Assembly: GCA_020632885.1 (NCBI GenBank)
Contig: JACKEQ010000030.1
Coordinates: forward strand, 1 to 64,000
DNA from: Alphaproteobacteria bacterium
GTDB taxonomy: Bacteria > Myxococcota_A > UBA796 > GCA-2862545
Direction: 5' to 3'
Length of the DNA: 64,000 bases
The notes beneath the pieces are model-generated. The model did not search any database. It had not been told where the DNA came from and worked only from the letters and a program-made list of their open reading frames with translations. The translations under genes were made by a program, and so were the position numbers. Shown here piece after piece: positions 34,636-42,446 of this stretch. Positions within the stretch are counted from its first letter, which is position 1. Each line of letters opens with the position of its first letter.

Positions 34636-35399
34636 CGGGGCTCGCCCACGGACGGGAGGGGAGGGGGCCGCCCGTGCTCCTGCTCCAGGGCGTCGGGGTG
34701 GCGGGGTGCGGCTGGCGTCCGCAGATCGACGGCCTGAAGGACGCCTTCGAGACGGTCTGGGTGGACAACCGCGGTGTGGGCGGGAGCCCCGGGCCGGTCG
34801 GCTCCGTGGCGTCCATGGCGGACGACGCGCTCGGGGTGATGGACGCGCTCGGTTGGCCCGTGGCCCACGTGGTCGGGCACAGCCTCGGTGGGGTCATCGC
34901 CCAGGACATGGCCGTTCGGGCGCCCGAGCGGGTGGCCAGCCTGGCGCTGCTCTGCACGTTCGCCCGCGGCCGGTCGGCGCTGTCGTTCCGGCCGGCAGAC
35001 CTCTGGCTGAACCTCCGCACGACCGTGGGCACGGCGGAGATGCGGCGGAGAGCGTTCTACGAGCTCGTGGCGGACCCCGCGCTGCCCGCCGACGAAGGCC
35101 GGATCGCGGCGCTGGAGGAAGCGTTCGGCCGCCCGCTGCACGCGCTCCCTCCGGCCGCCACGGCGCAGCTCATGGCCCTCGCCCGTGCCGACCTGCGCGA
35201 GGGGCTCGCGGGCGTCCGTGTGCCCGCCCTGGTGATGAGCGCGACCCACGACCGTCTGGCGCCGCCCGCGCAGGGCCGCGAGCTCGCCGGGATCCTCGGC
35301 GTGCCGTTCGTGGAGGTCCCGGGTGGCCACGCGGTGCCCGTGCAGGACGCGTCCCGCGTGAACGGTCTGCTCCGCGAGCACCTCGAGCGGGCTTCCTGA
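34632..35399 (+). CDS. Alpha/beta hydrolase, apparent CTG start
   Basis: The protein has a complete catalytic set of an alpha/beta hydrolase: VLLLQGVG (oxyanion region), GHSLGG with the nucleophile Ser, SATHDRLAP with the acid Asp and PGGHAVP with His. No ATG, GTG or TTG lies in frame at the expected place. A CTG at 34632 overlaps the stop of the preceding gene as CTGA and gives 255 residues beginning LTGLAHGREGRGPPVLLLQG, which restores the first beta strand. A GTG at 34674 after GGAGGGGAGGGG would delete it. Another possibility is the in-frame ATG at 34530, which needs a 106-base overlap. The substrate is unknown. Confidence 0.82.
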   Translation: MTGLAHGREGRGPPVLLLQGVGVAGCGWRPQIDGLKDAFETVWVDNRGVGGSPGPVGSVASMADDALGVMDALGWPVAHVVGHSLGGVIAQDMAVRAPERVASLALLCTFARGRSALSFRPADLWLNLRTTVGTAEMRRRAFYELVADPALPADEGRIAALEEAFGRPLHALPPAATAQLMALARADLREGLAGVRVPALVMSATHDRLAPPAQGRELAGILGVPFVEVPGGHAVPVQDASRVNGLLREHLERAS

Positions 35400-36073
35400 T
35401 GGCGCTCGCGGACACCCGGTGGTCGCTCGTGCTGCGGGCCGGGGCCGGCAGCCTCGGCGCCCTGGAGGGCCTCTGCGGCACCTACTGGTTCCCGGTGTAC
35501 GCCTACCTCCGTCGGCGCGGCTACGACCCCGAGGACGCCTCGGAGCTCACGCAGGAGTTCTTCGTCGGGCTGCTCCGGCGCAACGACCTCGCGAAGGTCA
35601 CCCGGGAGGGCGGGCGGTTCCGGAGCTGGCTGTTCACCGCCCTCCAGCGGCACGCCTTCCGCGAGCGGAAGAAGGCGGAGGCCGGCAAGCGGCGCCATGC
35701 GTCCGTCGACGACGCCGAGGCGCGCTTCGAGCGCACGGTGGCCCCCGGTCTCGACCCCGAGGCCGTCTTCGCCCGCCAGTGGGCGCTCGGCGTTCTGGAG
35801 TCCGCGCGGCTCCGGGTGCGCGCGCGGTACGTCGAGAGCGGTCAGGAGTCGCTGTTCGACGCGCTGAGCCCGGTGCTCACGGACGCCTCGCGACCCTACG
35901 GCGAGCTCGCGCGCCAGCTCGGCATGCGCGAGGGTGCGGTGAAGGTCGCGGTCCACCGGCTCAAGAAGCGGTACGGGGAGGCCCTGCGGCACGAGGTGGC
36001 CGATACCCTCGACGGACCCCGTGAGATCGAGGTGGAGCTCAGATCCCTGCTCGATGCGCTGGCGGGGCGGTAA
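35399..36073 (+). CDS. ECF-type RNA polymerase sigma factor
   Basis: The 224-residue protein starts MALADTRWSLVLRA and contains region 2 (YWFPVYAYLRRRG, DASELTQEFFVGLLRRN, GRFRSWLFTALQRHAFRERK) and region 4 (YGELARQLGMREGAVKVAVHRLKKRYGEALR). The opening and the ELTQEFF segment are typical of the sigma-factor groups expanded in Planctomycetes and Myxococcota, which often work with Ser/Thr kinases. No anti-sigma factor is adjacent. Its ATG overlaps the hydrolase stop (TGATG). The next gene begins 42 bases after the stop and codes for a zinc-ribbon membrane protein that may be its regulator. That last point is inference. Confidence 0.92.
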   Translation: MALADTRWSLVLRAGAGSLGALEGLCGTYWFPVYAYLRRRGYDPEDASELTQEFFVGLLRRNDLAKVTREGGRFRSWLFTALQRHAFRERKKAEAGKRRHASVDDAEARFERTVAPGLDPEAVFARQWALGVLESARLRVRARYVESGQESLFDALSPVLTDASRPYGELARQLGMREGAVKVAVHRLKKRYGEALRHEVADTLDGPREIEVELRSLLDALAGR

Positions 36074-36115
36074 CCTTCTCCCCGGGATGGGTCGTCACAC
36101 GGGCAGGAGGTGAAG

Positions 36116-36934
36116 ATGGAACGTTGTCCGTCCTGTGGTGTGCTCCGTCCTGCGGAGGGTCCCTGTCCCGGTTGCCTGGTGGAGCTGGCCCTCGAGCCCC
36201 CGCGCTGGCGCTGGCTCGGTGTGGGCTTCGCTGGCGGCGTGCTGGTGATGGTGCCCACCGTGCTGCTCGCTGCGACGCTCGTGCTGCTCGCGCGTCCTGC
36301 GCCCGAACCCCTGCTCGTGGAGGCCGAGCGGTCGGCGCGCGTCGAGGAGCCGTCCGTCCAGAGCGAGGCGGAGGCCCTGGCCGCCGCTGCCCGTGAGGAG
36401 GCCGCCAGCGCGCGCGAGGAGGCTGGACGCGCGCTGCAGGAGGCGGCCCGTGCCCGGGAGGAGGCCGCACAGGCCCGTGAGGAACAGGCGCGACGTTCGC
36501 GTGGTCCCGAGGTCGTGCCGGTCCCCCAGGTGCCGATCCCGCCGGCGGTGCCGGCGATCCCCGATGTCCGCGCCGGCGCCGGGGCCGAGGCAGATGCGGC
36601 GGCGAAGCGGGCGGCGGCGGAGGCCGCGGCGAAGCGGGCGGCGGCCGAGGCGGCTGCGGAGGCCTCCCGCGAGGCGGCGGAGGCTGCGGGGGCGGACGCG
36701 CTCCTGGCACGGGCCCGCGCCGCGGTGGCTGCCGGCGATGCCGAGGCGCTGCAGGCCATCGACGCGGCCCTCGCACGTCGGACCGAATGGCGGGGGCCCA
36801 CGTACATCCGCAACGTGGAGGAGCTCTACGGTCTGCGTGTCACCGCGACCGAGCAGCTCCACGGCCCCGATCATCCTGCGACGGCAGGGGCCCGCACGGA
36901 GCTCGAGGCCTACCGGCGGGCCATCGGGCGCTGA
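36116..36934 (+). CDS. Zinc-ribbon membrane protein with Ala/Glu coiled coil
   Basis: The 272-residue protein begins MERCPSCGVLRPAEGPCPGC, a four-Cys zinc ribbon of about 20 residues. A transmembrane helix follows (VGFAGGVLVMVPTVLLAATLVLL, residues about 38-62). Residues 70-130 are Ala/Glu/Arg-rich heptad-like sequence (EEAASAREEAGRALQEAARA), then a Pro-rich linker, a second Ala/Lys coiled coil near 170-205 and a C-terminal helical domain with EWRGPTYIRNVEEL. AGGAGG precedes the ATG by five bases. Zinc ribbon-TM proteins after ECF sigma genes can act as regulators. The coiled coil is probably extended in the periplasm. Function unknown. Confidence 0.82.
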   Translation: MERCPSCGVLRPAEGPCPGCLVELALEPPRWRWLGVGFAGGVLVMVPTVLLAATLVLLARPAPEPLLVEAERSARVEEPSVQSEAEALAAAAREEAASAREEAGRALQEAARAREEAAQAREEQARRSRGPEVVPVPQVPIPPAVPAIPDVRAGAGAEADAAAKRAAAEAAAKRAAAEAAAEASREAAEAAGADALLARARAAVAAGDAEALQAIDAALARRTEWRGPTYIRNVEELYGLRVTATEQLHGPDHPATAGARTELEAYRRAIGR

Positions 36935-36936
36935 GC

Positions 36937-37380
36937 CTACTCCGGCAGGTGCGTGCGCATCACGAGGGTGGGCACCTTGCACTGGCGGACGATCTTCTCG
37001 GCGAAGCTGCCGAGCACGAACCGCACGAGGCCCTGGCGACCGTGGGTGCCGACCAGGACGAGGTCGTAGCCCTCGCTCATCTCCAGGAAGGCCTCGACGG
37101 CGGGGTAGTCGTACCGGTACCGCCCGACGCCGCGCACGCCCTCCGGGATCTTCTGGACGAGGTCCTCGAGCTGCTTCTCGCGGGCCTCCTTCAGCCGCTC
37201 CATCTCGGAGTCGAGGATGTCGCGGAGCTGCTTGTCGAGGATGGCGGGGCGCACGTAGGACATCCCGTCGACGTACCCGACGTCGAGGGTGGCCCCGAGC
37301 TTCCCGGCCCACTCGGCCGCGTGCTGGATGAGGGCTTCGTGCCCGGGCTCGAAGATGTCGACGGCGACGAGAGCGCGCAT
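36937..37380 (-). CDS. Universal stress protein (ATP-binding type), sigma-54 controlled
   Basis: The 147-residue protein has one USP domain: MRALVAVDIF at the start, a central strand YDLVLVGTHGRQG and the ATP-binding motif G-x2-G-x9-G-S in GTHGRQGLVRFVLGS. Members of this family bind ATP and help survival during starvation or hypoxia. An in-frame ATG six codons upstream has no ribosome site, whereas GGAGGTCACC precedes 37380. A perfect sigma-54 promoter lies at 37405-37420, giving a predicted leader of about 14 bases. It shares this promoter type with ccoN, hemN and the other stress proteins here. Confidence 0.92.
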   Translation of the reverse strand: MRALVAVDIFEPGHEALIQHAAEWAGKLGATLDVGYVDGMSYVRPAILDKQLRDILDSEMERLKEAREKQLEDLVQKIPEGVRGVGRYRYDYPAVEAFLEMSEGYDLVLVGTHGRQGLVRFVLGSFAEKIVRQCKVPTLVMRTHLPE

Positions 37381-37404
37381 GGTGACCTCCAGGCGCACCG
37401 TATC

Positions 37405-37420
37405 AGCAAGCGTCGTGCCA
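37405..37420 (-). promoter_or_regulatory. Sigma-54 promoter of the universal stress protein gene
   Basis: Read on the minus strand the site is TGGCAC-GACGC-TTGCT, an exact match to the -24/-12 consensus with the correct 5-base spacer. The predicted transcription start is about 14 bases before the ATG at 37380, with GGAGG in between. No second promoter type is evident in the 43-base gap. Confidence 0.8.
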
Positions 37421-37423
37421 GGG

Positions 37424-37900
37424 TCAGAAGATGACGCCCATCTGCAGCGCGTTCAGACCGAAGGCCGTTCGCCAGGCTCCGTTGCGCTCGGCCTCGCCCC
37501 AGGAGAGCTCCATGGTCGACATGGAGATCGGCCCGAAGTGGAAGGCCAGGGGGCGCAGGGCCAGGCGCAGATCCCCGACTCCGACGTCCCGGTAGCTCGT
37601 GGTGGTGCGGGGATCCGCGAAGAGTCCGACAGCCTCCACGCCGATCCAGGGCTTGTAGATCTTCGCCTTCGGGCGGAGGTGCATTCCAGCCTCCAGCTCG
37701 AGGCCGGTGACCGGATCGTGGATCGAGCCGAACGCGGCGGCCGCGCCCACGGTGAAGCGCCCGAGGTGCAGGCGGTAGCCGAGCTGCCCGGTGAGCCCGA
37801 CGCCAGTGAGGCCCTCGGCGTGGGTCACATCCAGGTGGGTGCCTGCGTACACCTCGTGGTCGGCGGCGTGTGCGATGTGCAGCAGGGCGAGTGCGAGCAT
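37424..37900 (-). CDS. Small secreted/outer membrane beta protein
   Basis: The 158-residue protein starts MLALALLHIAHAADH, a short signal peptide cleaved after AHA. The mature part has alternating patterns of beta strands with Gly turns (GLTGQLGYRLHLGRFTVGAAAAFG, LRLALRPLAFHFG, STMELSWGE) and ends in a hydrophobic LNALQMGVIF, which resembles the C-terminal aromatic signature of outer membrane barrels. It is at the end of the cbb3 gene cluster on the same strand. A longer start at 37930 lacks a ribosome site. Its role is unknown. A short perfect hairpin precedes it at 37909-37933. Confidence 0.75.
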   Translation of the reverse strand: MLALALLHIAHAADHEVYAGTHLDVTHAEGLTGVGLTGQLGYRLHLGRFTVGAAAAFGSIHDPVTGLELEAGMHLRPKAKIYKPWIGVEAVGLFADPRTTTSYRDVGVGDLRLALRPLAFHFGPISMSTMELSWGEAERNGAWRTAFGLNALQMGVIF

Positions 37901-37908
37901 GCGTTCCT

Positions 37909-37933
37909 CCGGTGTCTCGCTCTGGGACACCGG
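37909..37933. repeat. Perfect inverted repeat before a ribosome-binding site
   Basis: CCGGTGTC and GACACCGG pair as an 8-bp stem with a 9-base loop, right between the stop of the gene at 37949 and the ribosome-binding site GGAGG of the gene at 37900 (both minus strand). No U-tract follows, so a simple terminator is unlikely. It may be an mRNA processing or attenuation element. Confidence 0.5.
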
Positions 37934-37948
37934 GGACCGCGCGTCGTG

Positions 37949-38449
37949 TCACCGCCCGGCCACCTCGGGGACGAGGTCCACGAGGAAGCTGCGTCCGGCG
38001 GCCATGTAGGTGGCGCGGGCCGGCCCGCCGTTCAGCACGCCCGACGGCCAGTCCGCGGGTGGCGAGTAGATCGCACCCCACTGCTCGGCGAGGGTCAGGG
38101 CCAGCCCGTCGTCGTCGTAGAAGCCCACGACGAGCAGGGTCATCGGAGGCCCCTTGGGCGCGGGCACCTTCGTCCAGGCGTACGCCACCCGGAACGGCTC
38201 CGCGAGCACGATGGGCTGGCGGTCGTAGATCTCGAGGAACCGCTGCCCGTCGTTCTCCACGAGCTTCAGGGGCACCTTCAGCTTGTACCAGGCCAGGGCC
38301 GTCAGACCGGTGAACACGACCGACCCGATGGCCGAGCCGACGAGCACACCGTCGAGCCCCGGAGGCACGCGACCTTCGTCGAAGACGAAGTACAGACCGA
38401 CGACCAGGCCGAGGATGGCGAGGATGGCGCCCGCGCCGAGCAGGCCCAC
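37949..38449 (-). CDS. Membrane protein downstream of ccoS, unknown function
   Basis: The 166-residue product (GTG start) has two transmembrane helices near residues 1-23 and 35-56 (MGLLGAGAILAILGLVVGLY and VGSAIGSVVFTGLTALAWYK), then a soluble beta domain of about 100 residues (KLVENDGQRFLEIYDRQPI, TLLVVGFYDDDGLAL). It resembles DUF3592-type membrane proteins in layout, but I am not certain. The start is poor: no ribosome site precedes the GTG. The frame is open back to the ccoS stop and in the same phase as ccoS, and the 27 intervening codons look protein-like. GGAG lies near an ATC codon there. A start upstream of 38449 cannot be excluded. Confidence 0.65.
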   Translation of the reverse strand: MGLLGAGAILAILGLVVGLYFVFDEGRVPPGLDGVLVGSAIGSVVFTGLTALAWYKLKVPLKLVENDGQRFLEIYDRQPIVLAEPFRVAYAWTKVPAPKGPPMTLLVVGFYDDDGLALTLAEQWGAIYSPPADWPSGVLNGGPARATYMAAGRSFLVDLVPEVAGR

Positions 38450-38530
38450 GAGGGTCTGGGCCGACTGGCGCTGGACCGAGGTCTCGAGGATGACGGTGCC
38501 GATGGGGTCTCCAGGGACGGCCGGCCGCCG

Positions 38531-38668
38531 TCAGTCGTCCTGCAGCATCCGGATGGCGGGGTCGTCCAGGTCCTCGAACTGGCCGCTGCGGGCCGCACGC
38601 ACGAAGAGCCAGGCGAACACGGCGCCCAGCAGGAGCGCGACCGGCATCAACACGAGCAGGATGTCCAT
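38531..38668 (-). CDS. ccoS: cbb3 oxidase assembly protein CcoS
   Basis: This 45-residue membrane protein, MDILLVLMPVALLLGAVFAW and so on, has the CcoS layout: one transmembrane helix, then FVRAARSGQFEDLDDPAIRM and an acidic end. CcoS is needed to insert heme and copper into cbb3-type cytochrome oxidase. It starts two bases after the ccoI stop (TGATCATG). It is the last canonical gene of the cco assembly cluster. Its length and the FEDLDDPA motif match the family closely. Confidence 0.95.
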   Translation of the reverse strand: MDILLVLMPVALLLGAVFAWLFVRAARSGQFEDLDDPAIRMLQDD

Positions 38669-38670
38669 GA

Positions 38671-40950
38671 TCAGGTCCTCGAGAGCTCGCGCTCGACCCT
38701 GCTGGCCCCGTGGATCACCAGCGCGCTGGAGAAGGGCATCAGGATCGCGGCGACGAGCGGGTTGACGAGCCCTGCGGCGGCCGCCGTGACCGCGAGGGCA
38801 TTGTACACGAGCGACCTGCGCAGGTTCGCGCGGATCGCCGTGCGGGTGGCGCGGGCGCCGCGAACGGCGGCGACGAGCGGGGCGAGCCCGTCCCGCGCGA
38901 TGATGCCGTCGGCCACGCCGAGCGCCGTGCCGGCACCCGTGCGCATCGCGAGGCCCACATGGGCGGCTCCGAGGGCCGGACCGTCGTTGAGCCCGTCGCC
39001 CACGAAGAGGACGCGGCCGTGCTGGCCGATCCAGGCGGCCTTGTCGTGGGGGAGGAGGCTGCCGTGGAAGGCGTCCACGCCGACCTCGTGGGCCAGGCGC
39101 TCGGTGGCCTCGCTCACGTCGCCCGAGAGCACGGTGACCCCGAGGTCGGCGGCCTTCAGGGCCGCCATGGCCTGGACGGCGTCCTCCCGGGGACGGTCGC
39201 CGAGCTCGATGCTGCCGGTCACGACACCGTCCGCCAGGAGCTCCACGCGGCCCGCACCGCCCGAGCGCAGGGCGTACCGGTGGCCGTCGAGCACGCCCTC
39301 CACCCCGACGCCCGCGGTCTCCTGGAGTTCCTGCGGCATCGGGAGCGGGATGCGCCGACGCACGGCCTCCCGGGTGATGGCGCGGGCGATCGGGTGCCCA
39401 CTGGCCCGCTCCAGGCCGGCGGCCACGCGGAGGACCGCGTCGTCGGCGACCAGCACGGTGGGCTCGCCGAAGGTGAGGGTGCCCGTCTTGTCGATGGCCA
39501 CCGTGTCGATCTCGCCGAGCCGGAGGAGGGCGTCGCCGTCGCGCAGGAGCACGCCCCGCCGCGCCAGGGCCCCGAGACCCGCGGACACCCCGAGGGGCAC
39601 CGCCAGACCCAGCGCACACGGACAGGCCACGACGAGCACGGCCACCGCGACCTCCACGCCGACCGGGATCGAGACAGCCCAGGACCAGGCGGCCCCCGCG
39701 AGGGCCGCGACGGCGATGGTGGCCGCCGTGAACGTGGGCGCGAGGTCGTTGGCCGGATTGTCGACCGTGGGGCGGTCGATCGCCTCCCGGACCGCCTCCG
39801 CCATGCGCATGGCCGTGGTGTTCTCGCCGGCCCGCACGACGCGGGCGGCTCCGGTGCCCTCGAGCACCACCGAGCCCGCGAGGAGGTCGTCGCCGACGGC
39901 CAGCGTGCGCGGCGCGGTCTCGCCGGTGAGCATGGAGGTCTGTACCTGCAGGGCGCCCTCGGTGAGCGTGGCGTCCGCGGCGATCTCCGTGCCGGGTCCG
40001 AGCTCGAGGAGGTCGCCGGGCGCCAGGTCGGACGGCGAGACCTCCTCCACGCCGTCGACCGTCCGTCGCCGCGCGGTGCGGGGGAGACGCGAGGCGATGG
40101 CGGCGGCGGCGTCCGCGGTGTCGCGGCGTCCGCGGGACTCGAGGATGCGCCCGACCAGCAGCAGGGTCACGAGCATGCCGAGGCTGTCGAGGTAGGCCTC
40201 TGCGCCCCGGAGGGTCTGCACGAGGCCGTGCACGTAGAGCACGCCGACGGCCAGCGCGATGGGCACGTCCATGCCGATGCGCCGCTCGCGGATGCCCGCG
40301 AAGGCCCCACGCCAGAAGGGCTCCGCGGACCATGTGGCGATCGGGGTGGCGAGGGCCAGCGCGCCCCAGCGGAACAGCACCATGAAGCGCGGCTCCATCC
40401 CGTCGAGCCAGCTCGCGTAGATCGCGGCCGTCAGCAACATCAGGTTGGCCGTGCCGAACACGGCCACCGCGAGGTTCGTGAACAGGGGGTCCGGAGGAGC
40501 GGGGGCGTCCACGGGGCGGGGTGCGTAGCCGATGGCCGCGATGCGGCTGGCGAGGCGCTCCAGGTCCACGACCTCGGGATCCCAGGTGACCTTCGCGCGT
40601 CCGGTCGCGTAGGACACCTGGGCTGCCTGCACGCCCTCCGTGCGCTCGAGCACCCGCTCGACCACCCAGGTGCACGAGGTGCACCGGAGGCCGTCGATCG
40701 CCAGGGTCGTGCAGTCACCGCGCGGGGTGCGCTGCACGGGGACCGCGTTCCAGGCGTGGTCCGAGGTCTCGGGACGGGCGCCGGGCGACTCGCGCTTCGC
40801 GTACCACTCGCCGAGACCCATGTCCTGCAGCAGGTGGTACGCGGTCTCGCACCCGTGGCAGCAGAACCGGTCCTCCGGTCCCTCCACGGGAGCTTCGCAG
40901 TGCGGGCACCGCGCGATGGCCGCACCCTCTCCCGGCAGCTCTGCCGTCAC
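38671..40950 (-). CDS. ccoI: CcoI-type P1B copper ATPase for cbb3 oxidase assembly
   Basis: The 759-residue protein begins with a Cys-rich zinc-type domain (CPHC, then CCHGC), followed by a heavy-metal-associated domain (LRCTSCTW) and six to eight transmembrane segments. It has the metal-transfer CPC motif in VACPCALGLAVP, the phosphorylation motif DKTGT and GDGLNDGPAL. CcoI exports copper into the periplasm for CuB of cbb3 oxidase. The GTG start at 40950 overlaps the stop of the small ccoH-like gene in a GTGA arrangement. A longer upstream extension runs in the frame of the preceding gene's antisense and is not credible. Confidence 0.95.
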   Translation of the reverse strand: MTAELPGEGAAIARCPHCEAPVEGPEDRFCCHGCETAYHLLQDMGLGEWYAKRESPGARPETSDHAWNAVPVQRTPRGDCTTLAIDGLRCTSCTWVVERVLERTEGVQAAQVSYATGRAKVTWDPEVVDLERLASRIAAIGYAPRPVDAPAPPDPLFTNLAVAVFGTANLMLLTAAIYASWLDGMEPRFMVLFRWGALALATPIATWSAEPFWRGAFAGIRERRIGMDVPIALAVGVLYVHGLVQTLRGAEAYLDSLGMLVTLLLVGRILESRGRRDTADAAAAIASRLPRTARRRTVDGVEEVSPSDLAPGDLLELGPGTEIAADATLTEGALQVQTSMLTGETAPRTLAVGDDLLAGSVVLEGTGAARVVRAGENTTAMRMAEAVREAIDRPTVDNPANDLAPTFTAATIAVAALAGAAWSWAVSIPVGVEVAVAVLVVACPCALGLAVPLGVSAGLGALARRGVLLRDGDALLRLGEIDTVAIDKTGTLTFGEPTVLVADDAVLRVAAGLERASGHPIARAITREAVRRRIPLPMPQELQETAGVGVEGVLDGHRYALRSGGAGRVELLADGVVTGSIELGDRPREDAVQAMAALKAADLGVTVLSGDVSEATERLAHEVGVDAFHGSLLPHDKAAWIGQHGRVLFVGDGLNDGPALGAAHVGLAMRTGAGTALGVADGIIARDGLAPLVAAVRGARATRTAIRANLRRSLVYNALAVTAAAAGLVNPLVAAILMPFSSALVIHGASRVERELSRT

Positions 40951-41102
40951 CGCTCGATCGCGTGCGTGTAGTCGGTGCGCACGTCGGGCGCGGTGGAGAT
41001 GGCCATGTAGATGAAGAACACGTTCCACAGGACCATCACCCCGAGGCCCACCGCGATGCCGATGGGGAACCAGAGGCCACTCTCGTAGAAGCGCTTGATC
41101 AT
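40947..41102 (-). CDS. Minimal FixH/CcoH-like membrane protein, 51 residues
   Basis: The frame runs from ATG at 41102 to TGA at 40947 and gives a 51-residue protein starting MIKRFYESGLWFPIGIAVGL. It has one transmembrane helix and ends VFFIYMAISTAPDVRTDYTHAIER. The NxxxxYMAxSTxPxxxTDY part matches the membrane-exit segment of FixH/CcoH proteins, but the usual periplasmic beta domain of about 100 residues is absent. ATGA overlap with ccoG and GTGA overlap with ccoI bracket it precisely. FixH/CcoH helps assemble cbb3 oxidase. The position in the ccoG-ccoI slot supports the assignment. Confidence 0.8.
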   Translation of the reverse strand: MIKRFYESGLWFPIGIAVGLGVMVLWNVFFIYMAISTAPDVRTDYTHAIER

Positions 41103-42415
41103 CCGTTACCTCCCGGCGCCATGAAGGTCGTGTTGACCTCGTAGTCGCGCTGACCGCCCTTCACGGTGATCTTGACGGGCACGATGGACCGGGCGCCGTT
41201 GGGAGCCCGGATGACGAGGGGCACCTGGCGGGCCTCCTCGGGCTTGAGCACGAGCTCGTTCATCTCCACCTCGGCCCCCGGGATCCCCTCGATGTCGAGG
41301 GTGAACTTCCGGTCGTCACCCTGTGCGTTGTTCACGATGCGCACGAGGTAGGTGTTGCGGACGAGGCCGTCGCCGTCCAACGCGTAGGTGCTGCCCGGCA
41401 GGCGCTGGATGCTGATGTCGAGCGGGTTGTGCAGCGCCATGGTGGCCACGATGCCCACGGCGAGACCGGTGACGAGCGTGCCGTAGAGCATCACGCGCGG
41501 ACGGAGGGTCTTCTGGGGGCGCCCTTCCTGCAGCGCGATGGTGGTGTAGTTGACCAGGCTCGGGCGGTCGAACTTGCGCATCACGTCGGTACAGGCGTCG
41601 ACGCAGCGGGCGCAGTTGATGCACTCGAGCTGGAAGCCGTCGCGGATGTCGATGCCCTGCGGGCAGACCGTCACGCACTTCTTGCAGTCGATACAGGCCT
41701 TGGCCTCGATGGCCGCCTTGCCCTGCATGATGGGCACCGCGCTGTCGTAGCTCACCGTGAGGCTGTAGTCGTCGGTGAGCACGCTCTGGAAGCGCGCGTA
41801 GGGGCAGAGGTAGATGCAGAGCTGCTCGCGGAACCACAGCCAGTCCGCCATCATCCCGGCGAAGATGACACCCACGATCATGTAGGAGGCCGTGGACGCC
41901 TCACCGGTCCAGAGCCAGCGGGCTCCGGCGAACCAGCTCACCACGCTCATGGCGAGCACGAAGGCGTGGATGGCGAGCAGCGCGACCTTGGCGGACTTGC
42001 GCCAGATCTTGTCGAAGTTCCAGGGACCGGCGTCGCGCCGCAGGCGGCTCGCACCGTCGCCCTCGACGATGGCTTCGACCCGGCGGACCCACTCCTCGAG
42101 GAACACGGTCTGGGGGCACATGTAGCCGCACCAGACGCGCCCGAGGAGCGCGCTCGCCAGGAACAGGCTGAAGGCCGCCATCAGCGCCATCAGCACCATG
42201 AGGAACCCGTCGGACGCCGTGAAGACGTGGCCCAGCAGGTAGAACCTGCGAGCCGGGACGTCTGCGAGGACAGCCGGGTGGTTCCCCACGTTGATCCAGG
42301 GGACCACGAAGAGGAACATGATGAGACCGAACCCGGTCGCCCGATGGAGGTGCTGGAACCTCCCCATCACGTTGCGGGTGTAGATCCACTGCCGCGTGCC
42401 GTGGAACATGCTCAT
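41099..42415 (-). CDS. ccoG: CcoG/FixG-type cupric reductase and assembly factor
   Basis: The 438-residue protein has N-terminal membrane helices with GYMCPQTVF and YLCPYARF, then two 4Fe-4S motifs, CIDCKKCVTVCP and CINCARCVDACTD. After another membrane helix (YGTLVTGLAVGIVATMALHN) the C-terminal 100 residues form the FixG Ig-like domain. CcoG reduces Cu2+ during cbb3 assembly. It is 31 bases downstream of ccoP and joined by ATGA to the short ccoH. The ATG at 42415 has GGAGA seven bases upstream; an internal ATG two codons later is possible. Confidence 0.96.
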   Translation of the reverse strand: MSMFHGTRQWIYTRNVMGRFQHLHRATGFGLIMFLFVVPWINVGNHPAVLADVPARRFYLLGHVFTASDGFLMVLMALMAAFSLFLASALLGRVWCGYMCPQTVFLEEWVRRVEAIVEGDGASRLRRDAGPWNFDKIWRKSAKVALLAIHAFVLAMSVVSWFAGARWLWTGEASTASYMIVGVIFAGMMADWLWFREQLCIYLCPYARFQSVLTDDYSLTVSYDSAVPIMQGKAAIEAKACIDCKKCVTVCPQGIDIRDGFQLECINCARCVDACTDVMRKFDRPSLVNYTTIALQEGRPQKTLRPRVMLYGTLVTGLAVGIVATMALHNPLDISIQRLPGSTYALDGDGLVRNTYLVRIVNNAQGDDRKFTLDIEGIPGAEVEMNELVLKPEEARQVPLVIRAPNGARSIVPVKITVKGGQRDYEVNTTFMAPGGNG

Positions 42416-42446
42416 CGTCGTCTCCTACCCCAGGTGTGGGGTGAAC

